From the NCBI GenBank assembly GCA_958369225.1, contig CATXID010000004.1, forward strand, positions 121,910 through 185,909: 64,000 bases of DNA. The letters are read 5' to 3'. Below the pieces are notes generated by a model. It was not told the origin of the DNA, did no database searches, and was given only the letters and a program-made list of their open reading frames with translations. Made by a program: the position numbers and the translations under genes. This document shows positions 33,548-42,285 of this stretch, piece after piece; within the stretch, counting starts at the first letter, position 1, and each line of letters starts with the position of its first letter. The DNA comes from an uncultured Collinsella sp. Its GTDB lineage: Bacteria > Actinomycetota > Coriobacteriia > Coriobacteriales > Coriobacteriaceae.

Positions 33548-34874
33548 CCTTTTGCTCCTTCTTCCTAAAGAAGAGTCGAATGGGCGTGCCGGCGAAGTCG
33601 AAGGTCGAGCGCATGCGGTTCTCCACGTAGCGCTGGTAGGTGTCGTTGACCAGGTCGCTGTGGTTGACGAAGAAGGTGAACGTCGGCGGGTTGACGCCCG
33701 TCTGGGTCACGTAGTGCATGCGAAGGCGGCGCTTGCCGTCTACCACGGTGTGGCCAAACTCGCGCAGGTCGGTGAGGAACGTGTTCAGGCGCGAGGTGGA
33801 GATCTTTTGCGAGCGCGTCTTCTCGGCCGCATCGACCATCGCCCAGATCTTCTCGACGCTGCGGCCGGTCAGGGCCGAGATACGCAGGTATTGGGCCCAG
33901 GGAGCCATGACGCCCAGACGGCGGTCGACGGTCTCCATGCAGGCCTCGCGCTTGCGGTCATCGTCGAGTAGGTCCCACTTGTTGAGCAGCACCACGATGG
34001 CACAGCCGCGCTCGATGGCAAGACCCATGACCTTCTGGTCCTGCTCGGTGACGCCCACGGAGGCATCGACGACGAGCAGCGCCACGTCGGCGCGGTCGAT
34101 GGCACGCAGGCCGCGGACCATGGAGTAGTACTCGATGTTCTCGTACACGGTGCTCTTCTTGCGAATGCCCGCGGTGTCGACCATGCGGTAGTGCTTGCCG
34201 TCACGCTCGACGACGGTATCGATGGCGTCGCGCGTCGTGCCGGCAATGTTGGAAACGATGGAGCGATCGGCACCCAGGATGCGGTTGAACAGCGAGGACT
34301 TACCGGCGTTGGGGCGGCCGATGATGGCGACGTTCAGCGCGTCGGGGAACTCGTCGGCGACCTCGTCCTCCTCCTCCGGCAGCAGCGCCACGATGTCGTC
34401 GAGCAGGTCGCCCGTGCCATGGCCGTGCAGGGCCGAGAGCGGCGTGGGCTCACCGATGCCGAGCGAATAGAACTCCCAGATGTTGTCGTTCTCGCGATCG
34501 GGATTGTCGAGCTTGTTCACCAGCAGAAAGACCGGCTTGTCGGAGCGCTTGAGCATGCGGGCAACCGACTCGTCCTCCTCGGTGACGCCGGTGCGGCCGT
34601 CGACCACAAACAGGATGACGGCAGCTTCCTCGGCGGCGGCAAGTGCCTGGTCGCGGATGGACGTGGCAAAGACGTCGTCGCTCTTGAGCGGCTCGATACC
34701 GCCCGTGTCGACGATGGTGAACTCGCGGCCGTTCCAATCGGCCGTGTGATACGAGCGGTCGCGCGTGACGCCGCGGGACTCGTGGACGATGGCGTCCGAG
34801 GTCTGGGCCAGGCGGTTAACGAGCGTGGACTTGCCCACGTTGGGGCGTCCGACGACGGCGACGATAGGTTTCAT
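33540..34874 (-). CDS. der: Ribosome-assembly GTPase Der (EngA)
   Basis: The 444-residue protein has two GTPase domains, with Walker A GRPNVGKS at 9-16 and GRPNAGKS near 185-192, and a C-terminal KH-like domain. Der is needed for 50S maturation. The open frame extends 57 codons further upstream into the DUF512 gene; ATG 34874 follows AAGGAGAGC and begins with the canonical MKPIVAVVGRPNVGKS. Confidence 0.96.
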   Translation of the reverse strand: MKPIVAVVGRPNVGKSTLVNRLAQTSDAIVHESRGVTRDRSYHTADWNGREFTIVDTGGIEPLKSDDVFATSIRDQALAAAEEAAVILFVVDGRTGVTEEDESVARMLKRSDKPVFLLVNKLDNPDRENDNIWEFYSLGIGEPTPLSALHGHGTGDLLDDIVALLPEEEDEVADEFPDALNVAIIGRPNAGKSSLFNRILGADRSIVSNIAGTTRDAIDTVVERDGKHYRMVDTAGIRKKSTVYENIEYYSMVRGLRAIDRADVALLVVDASVGVTEQDQKVMGLAIERGCAIVVLLNKWDLLDDDRKREACMETVDRRLGVMAPWAQYLRISALTGRSVEKIWAMVDAAEKTRSQKISTSRLNTFLTDLREFGHTVVDGKRRLRMHYVTQTGVNPPTFTFFVNHSDLVNDTYQRYVENRMRSTFDFAGTPIRLFFRKKEQKDA

Positions 34875-34884
34875 CTGCTCTCCT

Positions 34885-36327
34885 TTAATGGGTAGGGTCA
34901 GCGGAATTAGTAGAGTCAGCAGGCACAATGCCAAGGATGTGCTCCAGGGTATCGAGCAGCTCATGCGGCATGGTCGATACCACATGAACCTCGGCGCCGC
35001 GACTGGTAAGGCTTGCGAGTAAATCGTCACGATGATACTCGTCAAGTGTCATGCCGTCAGCGTTGAACATGAGCTTAGGCACAAAGAGCATAACCCCCGA
35101 CAGGTCTTGCGGCAGCTGCTCAAGGATATCGCTCGCGACGATGAGGCCGGTCACGTCCACGTTGCCGCCAAAGTAGCGATTTTTGATGGCTGTGACGGTG
35201 CCGGCGAGGCCGTGCGACGATTCCACAAAGCGCGCGACCGTATCGCGCGCGCTGGCGCCCGAGAGGCACAGCAAGCGCTGGCCACGGGCGGCGATTCCCT
35301 CGCGAACGCGGGCCAGGCGCTCGGCATCGGCGGCGAGCACGTTGTCGGTCTCGTCCAGATAGGAGCGAATCATGCCGATGCCGTCATAGTACTGCGGGTA
35401 GCCGTCGTAAAAGTCTGCCTCGGGCGGCTCGATGCCGGCGTCCAGATAGAACTCGTCGCTCATCTGGAAGGTGTGGCGGCCAAAGCGCTCGTACGCGCGG
35501 TCCTGGAAAGGTCGGATCATGGCAATGGTTTCGCGCGCGAGCTCGGGCTTATCGCTATAGGACCAGCTAAAACGGTTCTGATGCTTGGTAAAACCGAGCG
35601 GCACAATGCCCAGGCTCGTGATCTGCTCGTGATCCTCGCAAAAGCGAAGCGTCTTTAGCAGTTCTTCGCCGTCGTTCATGCCGGGGCACAGCACGATCTG
35701 CGCGTGGATTTCGATGCCGGCTGCCATGATGGCCTCGAGCACGTCCATGCCGCGCTGGGCGTTGCGGCCCATCATGCGGCGGCGAACGTCGGGGCTCACG
35801 GCGTGGACCGACACGTTCATCGGACTCATGTTGCGATCGATGACGTTTTGCACGTCCTCGTCGGAAAGGTTCGTGAGCGTGACAAAGTTACCCTGCAAAA
35901 AGCTCAGGCGGTAGTCGTCGTCGCGAATGTAGAGCGTGGAGCGACCGCCCTTGGGCAGCATGGTCATAAAGCAGAACACGCAGGCGTTGACGCAGGTACG
36001 CATGCCGTCAAAGATGGGGCCGTCGAACTCAAGGCCCCAGTCCTCGCCCGGGAAGCGGTCGAGCTCGACGGGGGTGACGGTTCCGTCGCGCGGGTCGAAA
36101 ACCTCCAGCTCGACGGTATCGTCATCTGCCTCCCAGAGCCACACGATCATGTCAGTGAGCCGCTCTCCGTTGACCATGAGCACGCGCATGCCCGGCTCGA
36201 TACCCACATCCCATGCGGGCGATTCGGGACGCACGTTCTTAACGAGCGCGCCCTCACCCGGCTCGGGGTCGCGGCTGCGCCCGTAATCGGCCACCTCGGC
36301 GGCGTATGCGGGTACGGTCTGGTCCAT
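34885..36327 (-). CDS. DUF512 radical-SAM protein with PDZ domain
   Basis: The 480-residue protein has an N-terminal PDZ-like domain (about 25-70), a radical-SAM cluster motif Cys112-x3-Cys116-x2-Cys119 in TCVNACVFC, and the DUF512 C-terminal domain (about 280-465). The group is conserved in clostridia and actinobacteria and commonly precedes der, as here, but its reaction is unknown. ATG 36327 lies two bases after the ispH stop; the long upstream extension of the frame is inside ispH. Confidence 0.8.
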   Translation of the reverse strand: MDQTVPAYAAEVADYGRSRDPEPGEGALVKNVRPESPAWDVGIEPGMRVLMVNGERLTDMIVWLWEADDDTVELEVFDPRDGTVTPVELDRFPGEDWGLEFDGPIFDGMRTCVNACVFCFMTMLPKGGRSTLYIRDDDYRLSFLQGNFVTLTNLSDEDVQNVIDRNMSPMNVSVHAVSPDVRRRMMGRNAQRGMDVLEAIMAAGIEIHAQIVLCPGMNDGEELLKTLRFCEDHEQITSLGIVPLGFTKHQNRFSWSYSDKPELARETIAMIRPFQDRAYERFGRHTFQMSDEFYLDAGIEPPEADFYDGYPQYYDGIGMIRSYLDETDNVLAADAERLARVREGIAARGQRLLCLSGASARDTVARFVESSHGLAGTVTAIKNRYFGGNVDVTGLIVASDILEQLPQDLSGVMLFVPKLMFNADGMTLDEYHRDDLLASLTSRGAEVHVVSTMPHELLDTLEHILGIVPADSTNSADPTH

Positions 36328-36329
36328 GG

Positions 36330-37226
36330 TTAGCGGCAAAGCTCCTTGATGCGCGCAACGGCGCGTTCGATGTGTTCTTGCGGAGTGGAGGCTCCGGCGG
36401 TGATGCCGATGTGGCGCATGTTGGCAAACCATGCGGCCTCGAGCTCGGAAGCTTCCTCGATGTGATGCGTGTGCTCGCAGGCATCGGCACAAATCTGCGC
36501 CAGGCGACGCGTGTTGCCCGAATTTTTGCCGCCCACGACGACCATGCAATCACAGCGGTTGGCGAGGGCTGCGGCTGCCTGCTGGCGCTCGCTCGTGGCG
36601 GCGCAGATCGTGTTGATCACACGCAGCTCCTGCACGCGCGGGGTGATGGAGGCCACAACCTCGGCCAGGTTCTGCGCGGTCTGGGTGGTCTGCACAACCA
36701 GGCCCACCTTGCCCTTGAGCGGCAGTGCGTCCGCATCGGCGGCGCAACTCACGACTTGAGCGTCATCACCAGCGTGGCCCAGAATGCCCTCGACCTCGGG
36801 ATGGCCCGGCTCGCCCACGACGATCACGCGGTAGCCCTCGCGCACTAGGCGCTCGGCCGCCACATGGACCTTCTTCACGTAGGGGCAGGTGGCGTCGACC
36901 ACGGTAAGGCCACGCTCGCGAGCGGCGTCAATGACCTGCGGCACCACACCGTGCGCGCGAATGATCACGGTGCCCGATGCGGCGTCGTCCAAGGTGTCTG
37001 CCAGACCAACGCCTGCCTCGGCAAGCTCGCGTACCACGATGGGGTTATGGATGAGCGGGCCCAGCGTGTGGACCTGAGCGCTCTCCTCCGCCTGCGGCGC
37101 GGCGGCCAGTGCCATGTCGAGCGCACGCTGCACGCCGTAGCAGGTGCCGGCGTGGGCAGCGATTTCTATGGTGGGGACGACCTCCTCAGCGGCGGTCGCG
37201 GCAGTATTCATGACGTTCTCACACAT
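36330..37226 (-). CDS. ispH: 4-hydroxy-3-methylbut-2-enyl diphosphate reductase
   Basis: IspH is the last enzyme of the MEP pathway, an Fe-S protein that makes IPP and DMAPP. The 298-residue protein has the three cluster cysteines Cys29 (GTCYGV), Cys114 (ATCPYV) and Cys208 (TICAAT), plus conserved AHG and HPE residues. ATG 37226 is used; ATG 37211 is also possible and neither has a strong ribosome site. The product feeds MiaA and lipid-carrier synthesis. Confidence 0.93.
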   Translation of the reverse strand: MCENVMNTAATAAEEVVPTIEIAAHAGTCYGVQRALDMALAAAPQAEESAQVHTLGPLIHNPIVVRELAEAGVGLADTLDDAASGTVIIRAHGVVPQVIDAARERGLTVVDATCPYVKKVHVAAERLVREGYRVIVVGEPGHPEVEGILGHAGDDAQVVSCAADADALPLKGKVGLVVQTTQTAQNLAEVVASITPRVQELRVINTICAATSERQQAAAALANRCDCMVVVGGKNSGNTRRLAQICADACEHTHHIEEASELEAAWFANMRHIGITAGASTPQEHIERAVARIKELCR

Positions 37227-37228
37227 GG

Positions 37229-37957
37229 CTAGAACCTGCCCGGATGCTCGTCGCACAGCTCGTCGCGCATGGCGTAGACGCGGTTCATGGCCTCGGACTC
37301 AAACCATGCCAGGCGCTCCTTGCGCTTAAGCTCGGCCGGTGCGTCGGATAGCGAGATGGCCTTGCCGGCGCGGATCCAGCACTTTTTGGGGCGCATGAGC
37401 TTTTTGCCTTTGGGCGTGATATCGGACCAGCCACAAATGGCGAGTGGGTTGACGGGAGCCTTGCCCATCTGGGCGATAAGCGCAAAGCCGCCATGGACCT
37501 CGGGCTTGGTCTCGCGCGAGCGGATGCGCGTACCCTCGGGGAAGATCAGGACATCCTCACCGCGCTGCAGTGCATGCTGGGCGGCGCGCAGACACTTCAT
37601 GTCGGCGGTGCCGCGCTCGACGGGAATGCCGCCCACGCGGCTAAAGGCCCAGCGCACAATCTTGCTCTTAGCGAACTCGGACTTAAAGATGGGGCGGATG
37701 CGGCGGCCGCCAAAGAACAGCGCCGTCTCCACGGCCAAGAGTTCGGCCATCGAGGTGTGGTTGCAGATGACTACGCTGCCGCGGCCTTCCTGGCGCTCAA
37801 ACAGCAGGTCGGCATCCTCGACCTTCCAGCGCCACATAAGCTTGGAGAAGACCCACAGGATGCCCATGACCACAGCGACAGTGCCGCGGATGAGCGCCGG
37901 GAACTCGGCGTAGGGGGCGTTGTAGTAATCCTCGGGCGTCTGCTTAAACAGGCGCAT
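37229..37957 (-). CDS. plsC: 1-acyl-glycerol-3-phosphate acyltransferase family protein
   Basis: The 242-residue protein has an N-terminal hydrophobic segment (about 22-42), the acyltransferase block I as N-H-T-S-M-A-E near 66-72, and block III FPEGTR near 138-143. The usual H-x4-D is H-x4-E here, a conservative change at a catalytic residue. PlsC makes phosphatidic acid from lysophosphatidic acid; plsY and gpsA lie downstream in the same run. Its place between cmk and ispH is typical. Confidence 0.85.
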   Translation of the reverse strand: MRLFKQTPEDYYNAPYAEFPALIRGTVAVVMGILWVFSKLMWRWKVEDADLLFERQEGRGSVVICNHTSMAELLAVETALFFGGRRIRPIFKSEFAKSKIVRWAFSRVGGIPVERGTADMKCLRAAQHALQRGEDVLIFPEGTRIRSRETKPEVHGGFALIAQMGKAPVNPLAICGWSDITPKGKKLMRPKKCWIRAGKAISLSDAPAELKRKERLAWFESEAMNRVYAMRDELCDEHPGRF

Positions 37958-37960
37958 GGG

Positions 37961-38647
37961 CTACCTCCTTTGGTTGATGAGGTCCTCGATTATCGAGACG
38001 ACCTCGTCGATGGTGTGTGCGGTGGAGTCGACGTGCACGGCGTCCTCGGCGGGCACGAGCGGTGCGACCTCGCGGCTGCTGTCGAGTTTATCGCGCTGCT
38101 TGAGGGCGTCGAGGGTCTCGTCGACCTCGACCTCAAGCTGTTCTGCGCTGAGCGGTTGGGCGTCGTTTTGGTGGCGCTGCAGCACGCGGCGGCGGGCGCG
38201 CTCACGCGGGTCGGCGGTCAGGAACACCTTGACCTGCGCGTTGGGAAATACGACGGTGCCGATGTCGCGACCCTCGGCCACGATATCGCGGTCCTCGGCG
38301 GCGCGGCGCTGATGGATGAGCATGGCGGCGCGTACGCCCGGGTAGGCCGAGACCTTGGAGACGTTGGCGTCCACCTGCGGGGTGCGGATGGCAGCCGATG
38401 CGTCCTGGCCGTCGATGGTCAGGCGCGTGTCCTCGCCGGTGCCGTTGGTAAAGCGGATTTCGATCTGCTTGGCGAGGGTGTCGATGGCCGCCTCGTCGTC
38501 CAGGTCGATGCCGCGGTCGAGCGCAGCGAAGGTGACGGCGCGATACATGGCGCCCGTGTCGAGCTTGTTAAAGCCCAGCTGGCGGGCGATCTCCTTGGCG
38601 ATGGTGGACTTGCCGGAACCGGCGGGGCCGTCGATGGCGACGATCAT
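37961..38647 (-). CDS. cmk: Cytidylate kinase
   Basis: The 228-residue protein has the P-loop GPAGSGKS at 7-14, the CMP-site residues L-D-T-G-A-M-Y-R-A-V near 29-38, and the EGRDIGTVVFP block near 124-134. It phosphorylates CMP and dCMP. Its length matches long-form bacterial Cmk with the CMP-binding insert. It ends three bases before plsC. Confidence 0.95.
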   Translation of the reverse strand: MIVAIDGPAGSGKSTIAKEIARQLGFNKLDTGAMYRAVTFAALDRGIDLDDEAAIDTLAKQIEIRFTNGTGEDTRLTIDGQDASAAIRTPQVDANVSKVSAYPGVRAAMLIHQRRAAEDRDIVAEGRDIGTVVFPNAQVKVFLTADPRERARRRVLQRHQNDAQPLSAEQLEVEVDETLDALKQRDKLDSSREVAPLVPAEDAVHVDSTAHTIDEVVSIIEDLINQRR

Positions 38648-38712
38648 GCAATGCTTCCTTTCGGTGGTTGACGTGCTGGTATGGGACGCGGGCGCTGGGG
38701 CTTTGCGATTGC

Positions 38713-39684
38713 CTAGCTCGTGTAGCGCTCGCGGTAGGTGTTGCGCTTGGGCGCGGAGCCGTGGCTGCCGTGGTGACGCGTGCGACTCGCGTTGTTGGTC
38801 GCCGGCGCGGCGCCGCGTTTGGAGCTGGCCTGCTTGGGCGGGATACCGCCGGCCTTGAGGACCTGCACCTCGCGATCAGTGAGCTCGCGCCACGAGCCCT
38901 TGGAGACGTCCTTGAGCTCCAGGCCGGCAAAGTTGCAGCGGTGCAGGCGGATCACAGGGTGGTGGATCTTGCTCAGCATGCGCTTGACCTGGTTCTTGCG
39001 GCCCTCGCGGATGATGACCTCCACGGCGGTGGTGCCGGGCTTGATGCCTTGCGGAGCCACGGCCTCGGCCTCGCGTGCGTTGATGACACGGCAGATCGCC
39101 GGCTGGCACAGGCCGTCGTCGAGCGCGATGCCGCGGCGGAGTGGTTCCAAGTCGCGATCGGTCAGGTGGCCGTCCACGAGCGCCTGATAGGTCTTGTAGA
39201 CGTGCTTGCTGGGGTGCAGCAGGTCCTGCGACAGGTCGCCGTCAGTGGTAAAGAGCAAAAGGCCCGTGGTGTCGCGGTCCAGGCGGCCCACCGGGAAGAG
39301 CCCCGGAAAGCGGTCGCGCGGGACCAGGTCGGCAACGCAGGGGCGCTCCTGCGGATCGCTCATGGTGGTGAGGTAGCCGGTCGGCTTGTAGAGCATCAGG
39401 TACACGGCGCCCTGGTTGAGCTTGACGGGCATGCCGTCGACCTCGATGTGGTCGCGATCGACGTCGACCTTGGTGCCTAGTTCGGTCGCGACCTGGCCGT
39501 TGACGGTCACGCGGCCGGCAGTCATCAGGTCCTCCGAGCCGCGGCGGCTCGCCACGCCCGCGCGCGCCAAAAAGCGCTGCAGGCGCATCGTGTGTGGGTA
39601 GACGAGCTGGGCGTCGGACGTGGGCGGCACCGTGCCCGTGCCGGCCGCGCCGCGCGTCTCCCCTACTTCGTTAGTCCTCGTCAT
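38713..39684 (-). CDS. rluB: 23S rRNA pseudouridine synthase RluB-like
   Basis: The 323-residue protein has an S4 RNA-binding domain (about 33-80), the pseudouridine synthase motif VGRLDRDTTGLLLFTTDGD with catalytic Asp136, and a basic disordered tail (about 285-323) rich in Lys, Arg, His and Ser. ATG 39684 has a strong CGGAGG and overlaps scpB by 14 bases; the family-typical MRLQRFLARAG begins at residue 33 and is an alternative start without a ribosome site. RluB/E/F subtypes are not separable here. Confidence 0.88.
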   Translation of the reverse strand: MTRTNEVGETRGAAGTGTVPPTSDAQLVYPHTMRLQRFLARAGVASRRGSEDLMTAGRVTVNGQVATELGTKVDVDRDHIEVDGMPVKLNQGAVYLMLYKPTGYLTTMSDPQERPCVADLVPRDRFPGLFPVGRLDRDTTGLLLFTTDGDLSQDLLHPSKHVYKTYQALVDGHLTDRDLEPLRRGIALDDGLCQPAICRVINAREAEAVAPQGIKPGTTAVEVIIREGRKNQVKRMLSKIHHPVIRLHRCNFAGLELKDVSKGSWRELTDREVQVLKAGGIPPKQASSKRGAAPATNNASRTRHHGSHGSAPKRNTYRERYTS

Positions 39685-40390
39685 GCAAATCCTCCGAGGT
39701 CTCGCCGGTGGGCAGTAGCTCTGCGTCATCAGTGTCCTCAACATCGGTATCGAGCAGTTCGCGCTCTTCGTCCAGGTCCTCGGCCTGCTCCTCGAGCGTG
39801 GACTGAATGCTGCGGCCGCTCAGGCGCTCGCGGATAAACTGACGCGACTGCTCGTCGGGGGCAAACTGCTCCAGATCGGGCAGGTCGCGGGTGGAGCGCA
39901 GGCCGAACTTTTCCAAGAAGGCGTTGGTCGTGCCGTAGATGATGGCCTGGCCGCGCTCGGGGTCGCGACCGAGCTCGCGCACCAGGCCCTTGTCCACGAG
40001 CGACGCGATGACGCCGTCGGAGTTGACGCCGCGGATGCCCTTGACCACCTCGCGCGTGACGGGCTGGTGGTAGGCGATGACGGCCAGGGTCTCGAGCGCC
40101 GCCTGCGACAGTTTTTGCGTGTCCCAGCTCAGCACATAGGCCTCGACCACATCGTGGTAGGCGGGGTGGGTAAACAGGCGCCAGCCGCCGGCGACCTCGC
40201 GCAGCTGAAAGCCGCGGTTTGCCTCCTCATACTCAACCTTGAGCTCGGCCAACAGCGACGCGCACTCGCCGGGGGCGATATCCAGCGCACCTGCTAGCGC
40301 GGGCGCGCTCACGGGGTCGCTCGACACCAGCAGCAGCGCCTCGAGGGCGCCTTTGAGGCTGTTTGCCTCTAGCGTGGAAAGGGTTGACAT
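39671..40390 (-). CDS. scpB: Segregation and condensation protein B
   Basis: ScpB is the winged-helix subunit of the SMC-ScpAB condensin. The 239-residue protein has the expected twin winged-helix core (ALEALLLVSSDPVS near 15-28; LETLAVIAYHQPVTR near 99-113; GRDPERGQAIIYGTT near 141-155) and a long acidic C-terminal tail. It starts 11 bases after scpA. Confidence 0.94.
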   Translation of the reverse strand: MSTLSTLEANSLKGALEALLLVSSDPVSAPALAGALDIAPGECASLLAELKVEYEEANRGFQLREVAGGWRLFTHPAYHDVVEAYVLSWDTQKLSQAALETLAVIAYHQPVTREVVKGIRGVNSDGVIASLVDKGLVRELGRDPERGQAIIYGTTNAFLEKFGLRSTRDLPDLEQFAPDEQSRQFIRERLSGRSIQSTLEEQAEDLDEERELLDTDVEDTDDAELLPTGETSEDLHDED

Positions 40391-40401
40391 GGTTGCCGCT
40401 C

Positions 40402-41211
40402 CTATTCGGTGAGCTCGGGGCCCTCGCCGGGCACGTATGCCTCGGCGCCCTCGACGCGGGTGATTTGAATGGTTCCAAAGATCTCGTCCTGGCTCAGCGT
40501 GAGCGAGCCACGTTTGGCGAGCTCCAGCATGGCCAAGAAGGTGACGACGAGTTGCTCGGTGGTGGCGTCGCCGTCCAACAGCTCACGGAAGGTGCAGGTT
40601 TGGTGCGCCATGGTAAAGCGGTCGACCGAGGCCACCGTCAGGTCGAGCGGCACGCGATGCGGTGCCACGTGCTCGGCTTCCAGCAGGAAGGTCTGGCGCT
40701 TGCCGTCCAGGTCGGCACAGATGACGGCAAGGCCGCGCAGGGTGATGCCGGCCAGGTAGTCGGGCATAAGGCCCAAAAACTCGGGGTCGGGGCCGGCCAC
40801 GCGCGGATGCATGCGGCTCTCGGCCTGCATGCGCGCGCCAAGGGCCGCCGCCGCGCCCTTAAACTGCTTGTACGCGATCAGGCGCTGGATCAGGACCTCG
40901 CGCAGGGCATCGCCGTCGAGCGCGCTGAGCTCCTCGAGGTCTTCGTCGTCCTCGTAATCGTCGTCGTCCTTGCGTGGGGCCTCCTGGGGCACCAGCGAGG
41001 CTGCCTTAATGTCCAGAAGGGTTGCCGCGACCAGTAAAAAGTCGCTCGCCACGTCCAGGTCCAGCGCCTCGATGCGATCGACCTCGGCAAGGTATTGCTC
41101 GGCCACCTCGCTAATCGAGATGGCGCCGATATCAACTTTTTGGCGGGTTACCAGCTGCAGCAGCAGGTCGAACGGTCCGCTGTAGACCTGCGTCGACACG
41201 CGATACGACAT
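40402..41211 (-). CDS. scpA: Segregation and condensation protein A
   Basis: ScpA is the kleisin that closes the SMC ring. The 269-residue protein starts with the classical Y-x-G-P-F-D-L-L-L-Q-L-V segment and I-x-I-S-E-V-A-E-Q-Y-L, has an acidic linker with a run of Asp (about 82-92), and ends in a winged-helix region. AAAGGAGGTCG precedes the ATG. The 84 bases before it hold no gene. Confidence 0.94.
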   Translation of the reverse strand: MSYRVSTQVYSGPFDLLLQLVTRQKVDIGAISISEVAEQYLAEVDRIEALDLDVASDFLLVAATLLDIKAASLVPQEAPRKDDDDYEDDEDLEELSALDGDALREVLIQRLIAYKQFKGAAAALGARMQAESRMHPRVAGPDPEFLGLMPDYLAGITLRGLAVICADLDGKRQTFLLEAEHVAPHRVPLDLTVASVDRFTMAHQTCTFRELLDGDATTEQLVVTFLAMLELAKRGSLTLSQDEIFGTIQITRVEGAEAYVPGEGPELTE

Positions 41212-41295
41212 CTTCGACCTCCTTTGACGGCGCCTTCGCGGCGCGGTTTGGGTGCATGTTGCGACCGTTTTGCACGGTCAACCTGTAAGTTTACC

Positions 41296-41979
41296 CTAGA
41301 TGCCGGCGATTGCGAAGTCGAGCAGCCGCTCAGCCAGCGGATACACGGTAACGTCGAAATAGCGTCCGATCACGTCGATGCCGGTCCACATGGGCAGCAG
41401 GTACAGCACGATGATAAGAATCGGCATGGCGTATTGCTGCAGGCGGTAGTAGTTGGCGAGCGCCTTGCCTTTGAGGAATGGGACGATGATCGACGAGCCG
41501 TCGAGCGGCGGGATCGGGATGAGGTTAAAGAACGCGAGCGACAGGTTGACCACGATAAACGTGGCACCGAAGTTCATGATCTGGGACGCCACGGCAAAGG
41601 ACATGCTGTTGTAGAGGTTCCCATACGCTGCGTGCATGAGGGCGGCCGCAAGGCACGCGAGCGCGATGTTCGATGCGGGGCCTGCCGCGCTCACCAGGAC
41701 CTCGTCGCGCTTGGGATGCTTGAGGTTGTTAAGGTAGACGGGCACGGGCTTGGCAAAGGCGAACACCGGGCCGCCGGCGGCGAGCATCAGCAGCGGCAGG
41801 AGGATGGTGCCAAACGGGTCGATATGGTTGAGCGGGTTGAGCGAGACGCGGCCGCGCGAACGAGCCGTCTTGTCGCCGAGCGCCCAGGCCGCCGCGGCAT
41901 GCGCGCTCTCGTGAATGACGATGCCCACAATGACGGCGACGGCGCTCGCGAGCAGGTTCATGAGGTAGCTGCTGGACAT
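41296..41979 (-). CDS. Site-2 protease family (M50) membrane metallopeptidase
   Basis: The 227-residue protein has the zinc motif H23-E24-x2-H27 in the first helix (VIHESAHAAAA) and the second metal segment N-L-I-P-I-P-P-L-D-G near 151-160. There are about five to six transmembrane segments and no PDZ domain. This short M50 subgroup is often encoded beside scpAB. Its substrate is unknown. Confidence 0.85.
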   Translation of the reverse strand: MSSSYLMNLLASAVAVIVGIVIHESAHAAAAWALGDKTARSRGRVSLNPLNHIDPFGTILLPLLMLAAGGPVFAFAKPVPVYLNNLKHPKRDEVLVSAAGPASNIALACLAAALMHAAYGNLYNSMSFAVASQIMNFGATFIVVNLSLAFFNLIPIPPLDGSSIIVPFLKGKALANYYRLQQYAMPILIIVLYLLPMWTGIDVIGRYFDVTVYPLAERLLDFAIAGI

Positions 41980-41988
41980 AGTGCTCCC

Positions 41989-42285
41989 CTAGCGGACGCG
42001 GCGCGAGGCGCGCGTGAGCAGGTAATCGGCCACAAACAAAATGACGGCCACGATGGCGTAATCCAGACGGAACACACCGCCAAAAGGCGACGTGATGACG
42101 CCGTAGCCGGCGATGGCACTCGGCAGCGCGCGCGAAAGCTCAACGACAAAGCCCACGATCTGCAGCTTGGCGGTGAGGCCGCTAAAGCACAACAGCACAG
42201 TCATTGCGCTCATAAAAATGCCGCAGATGCGACAGGCGATGGCGATGATGCTCATCGCCACGGCGGCGGCTTTACGAGAGTTCAC
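41989..42285 (-). CDS. Small membrane protein of 98 residues
   Basis: GTG 42285 follows GAGGAG with a 7-base gap and overlaps the end of the ABC-F gene by 14 bases. The product has about three hydrophobic segments (about 11-35, 40-60 and 75-91) and a basic end TRASRRVR. No family is recognised. It lies in the minus-strand run between the ABC-F ATPase and the M50 protease. Confidence 0.6.
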   Translation of the reverse strand: MNSRKAAAVAMSIIAIACRICGIFMSAMTVLLCFSGLTAKLQIVGFVVELSRALPSAIAGYGVITSPFGGVFRLDYAIVAVILFVADYLLTRASRRVR

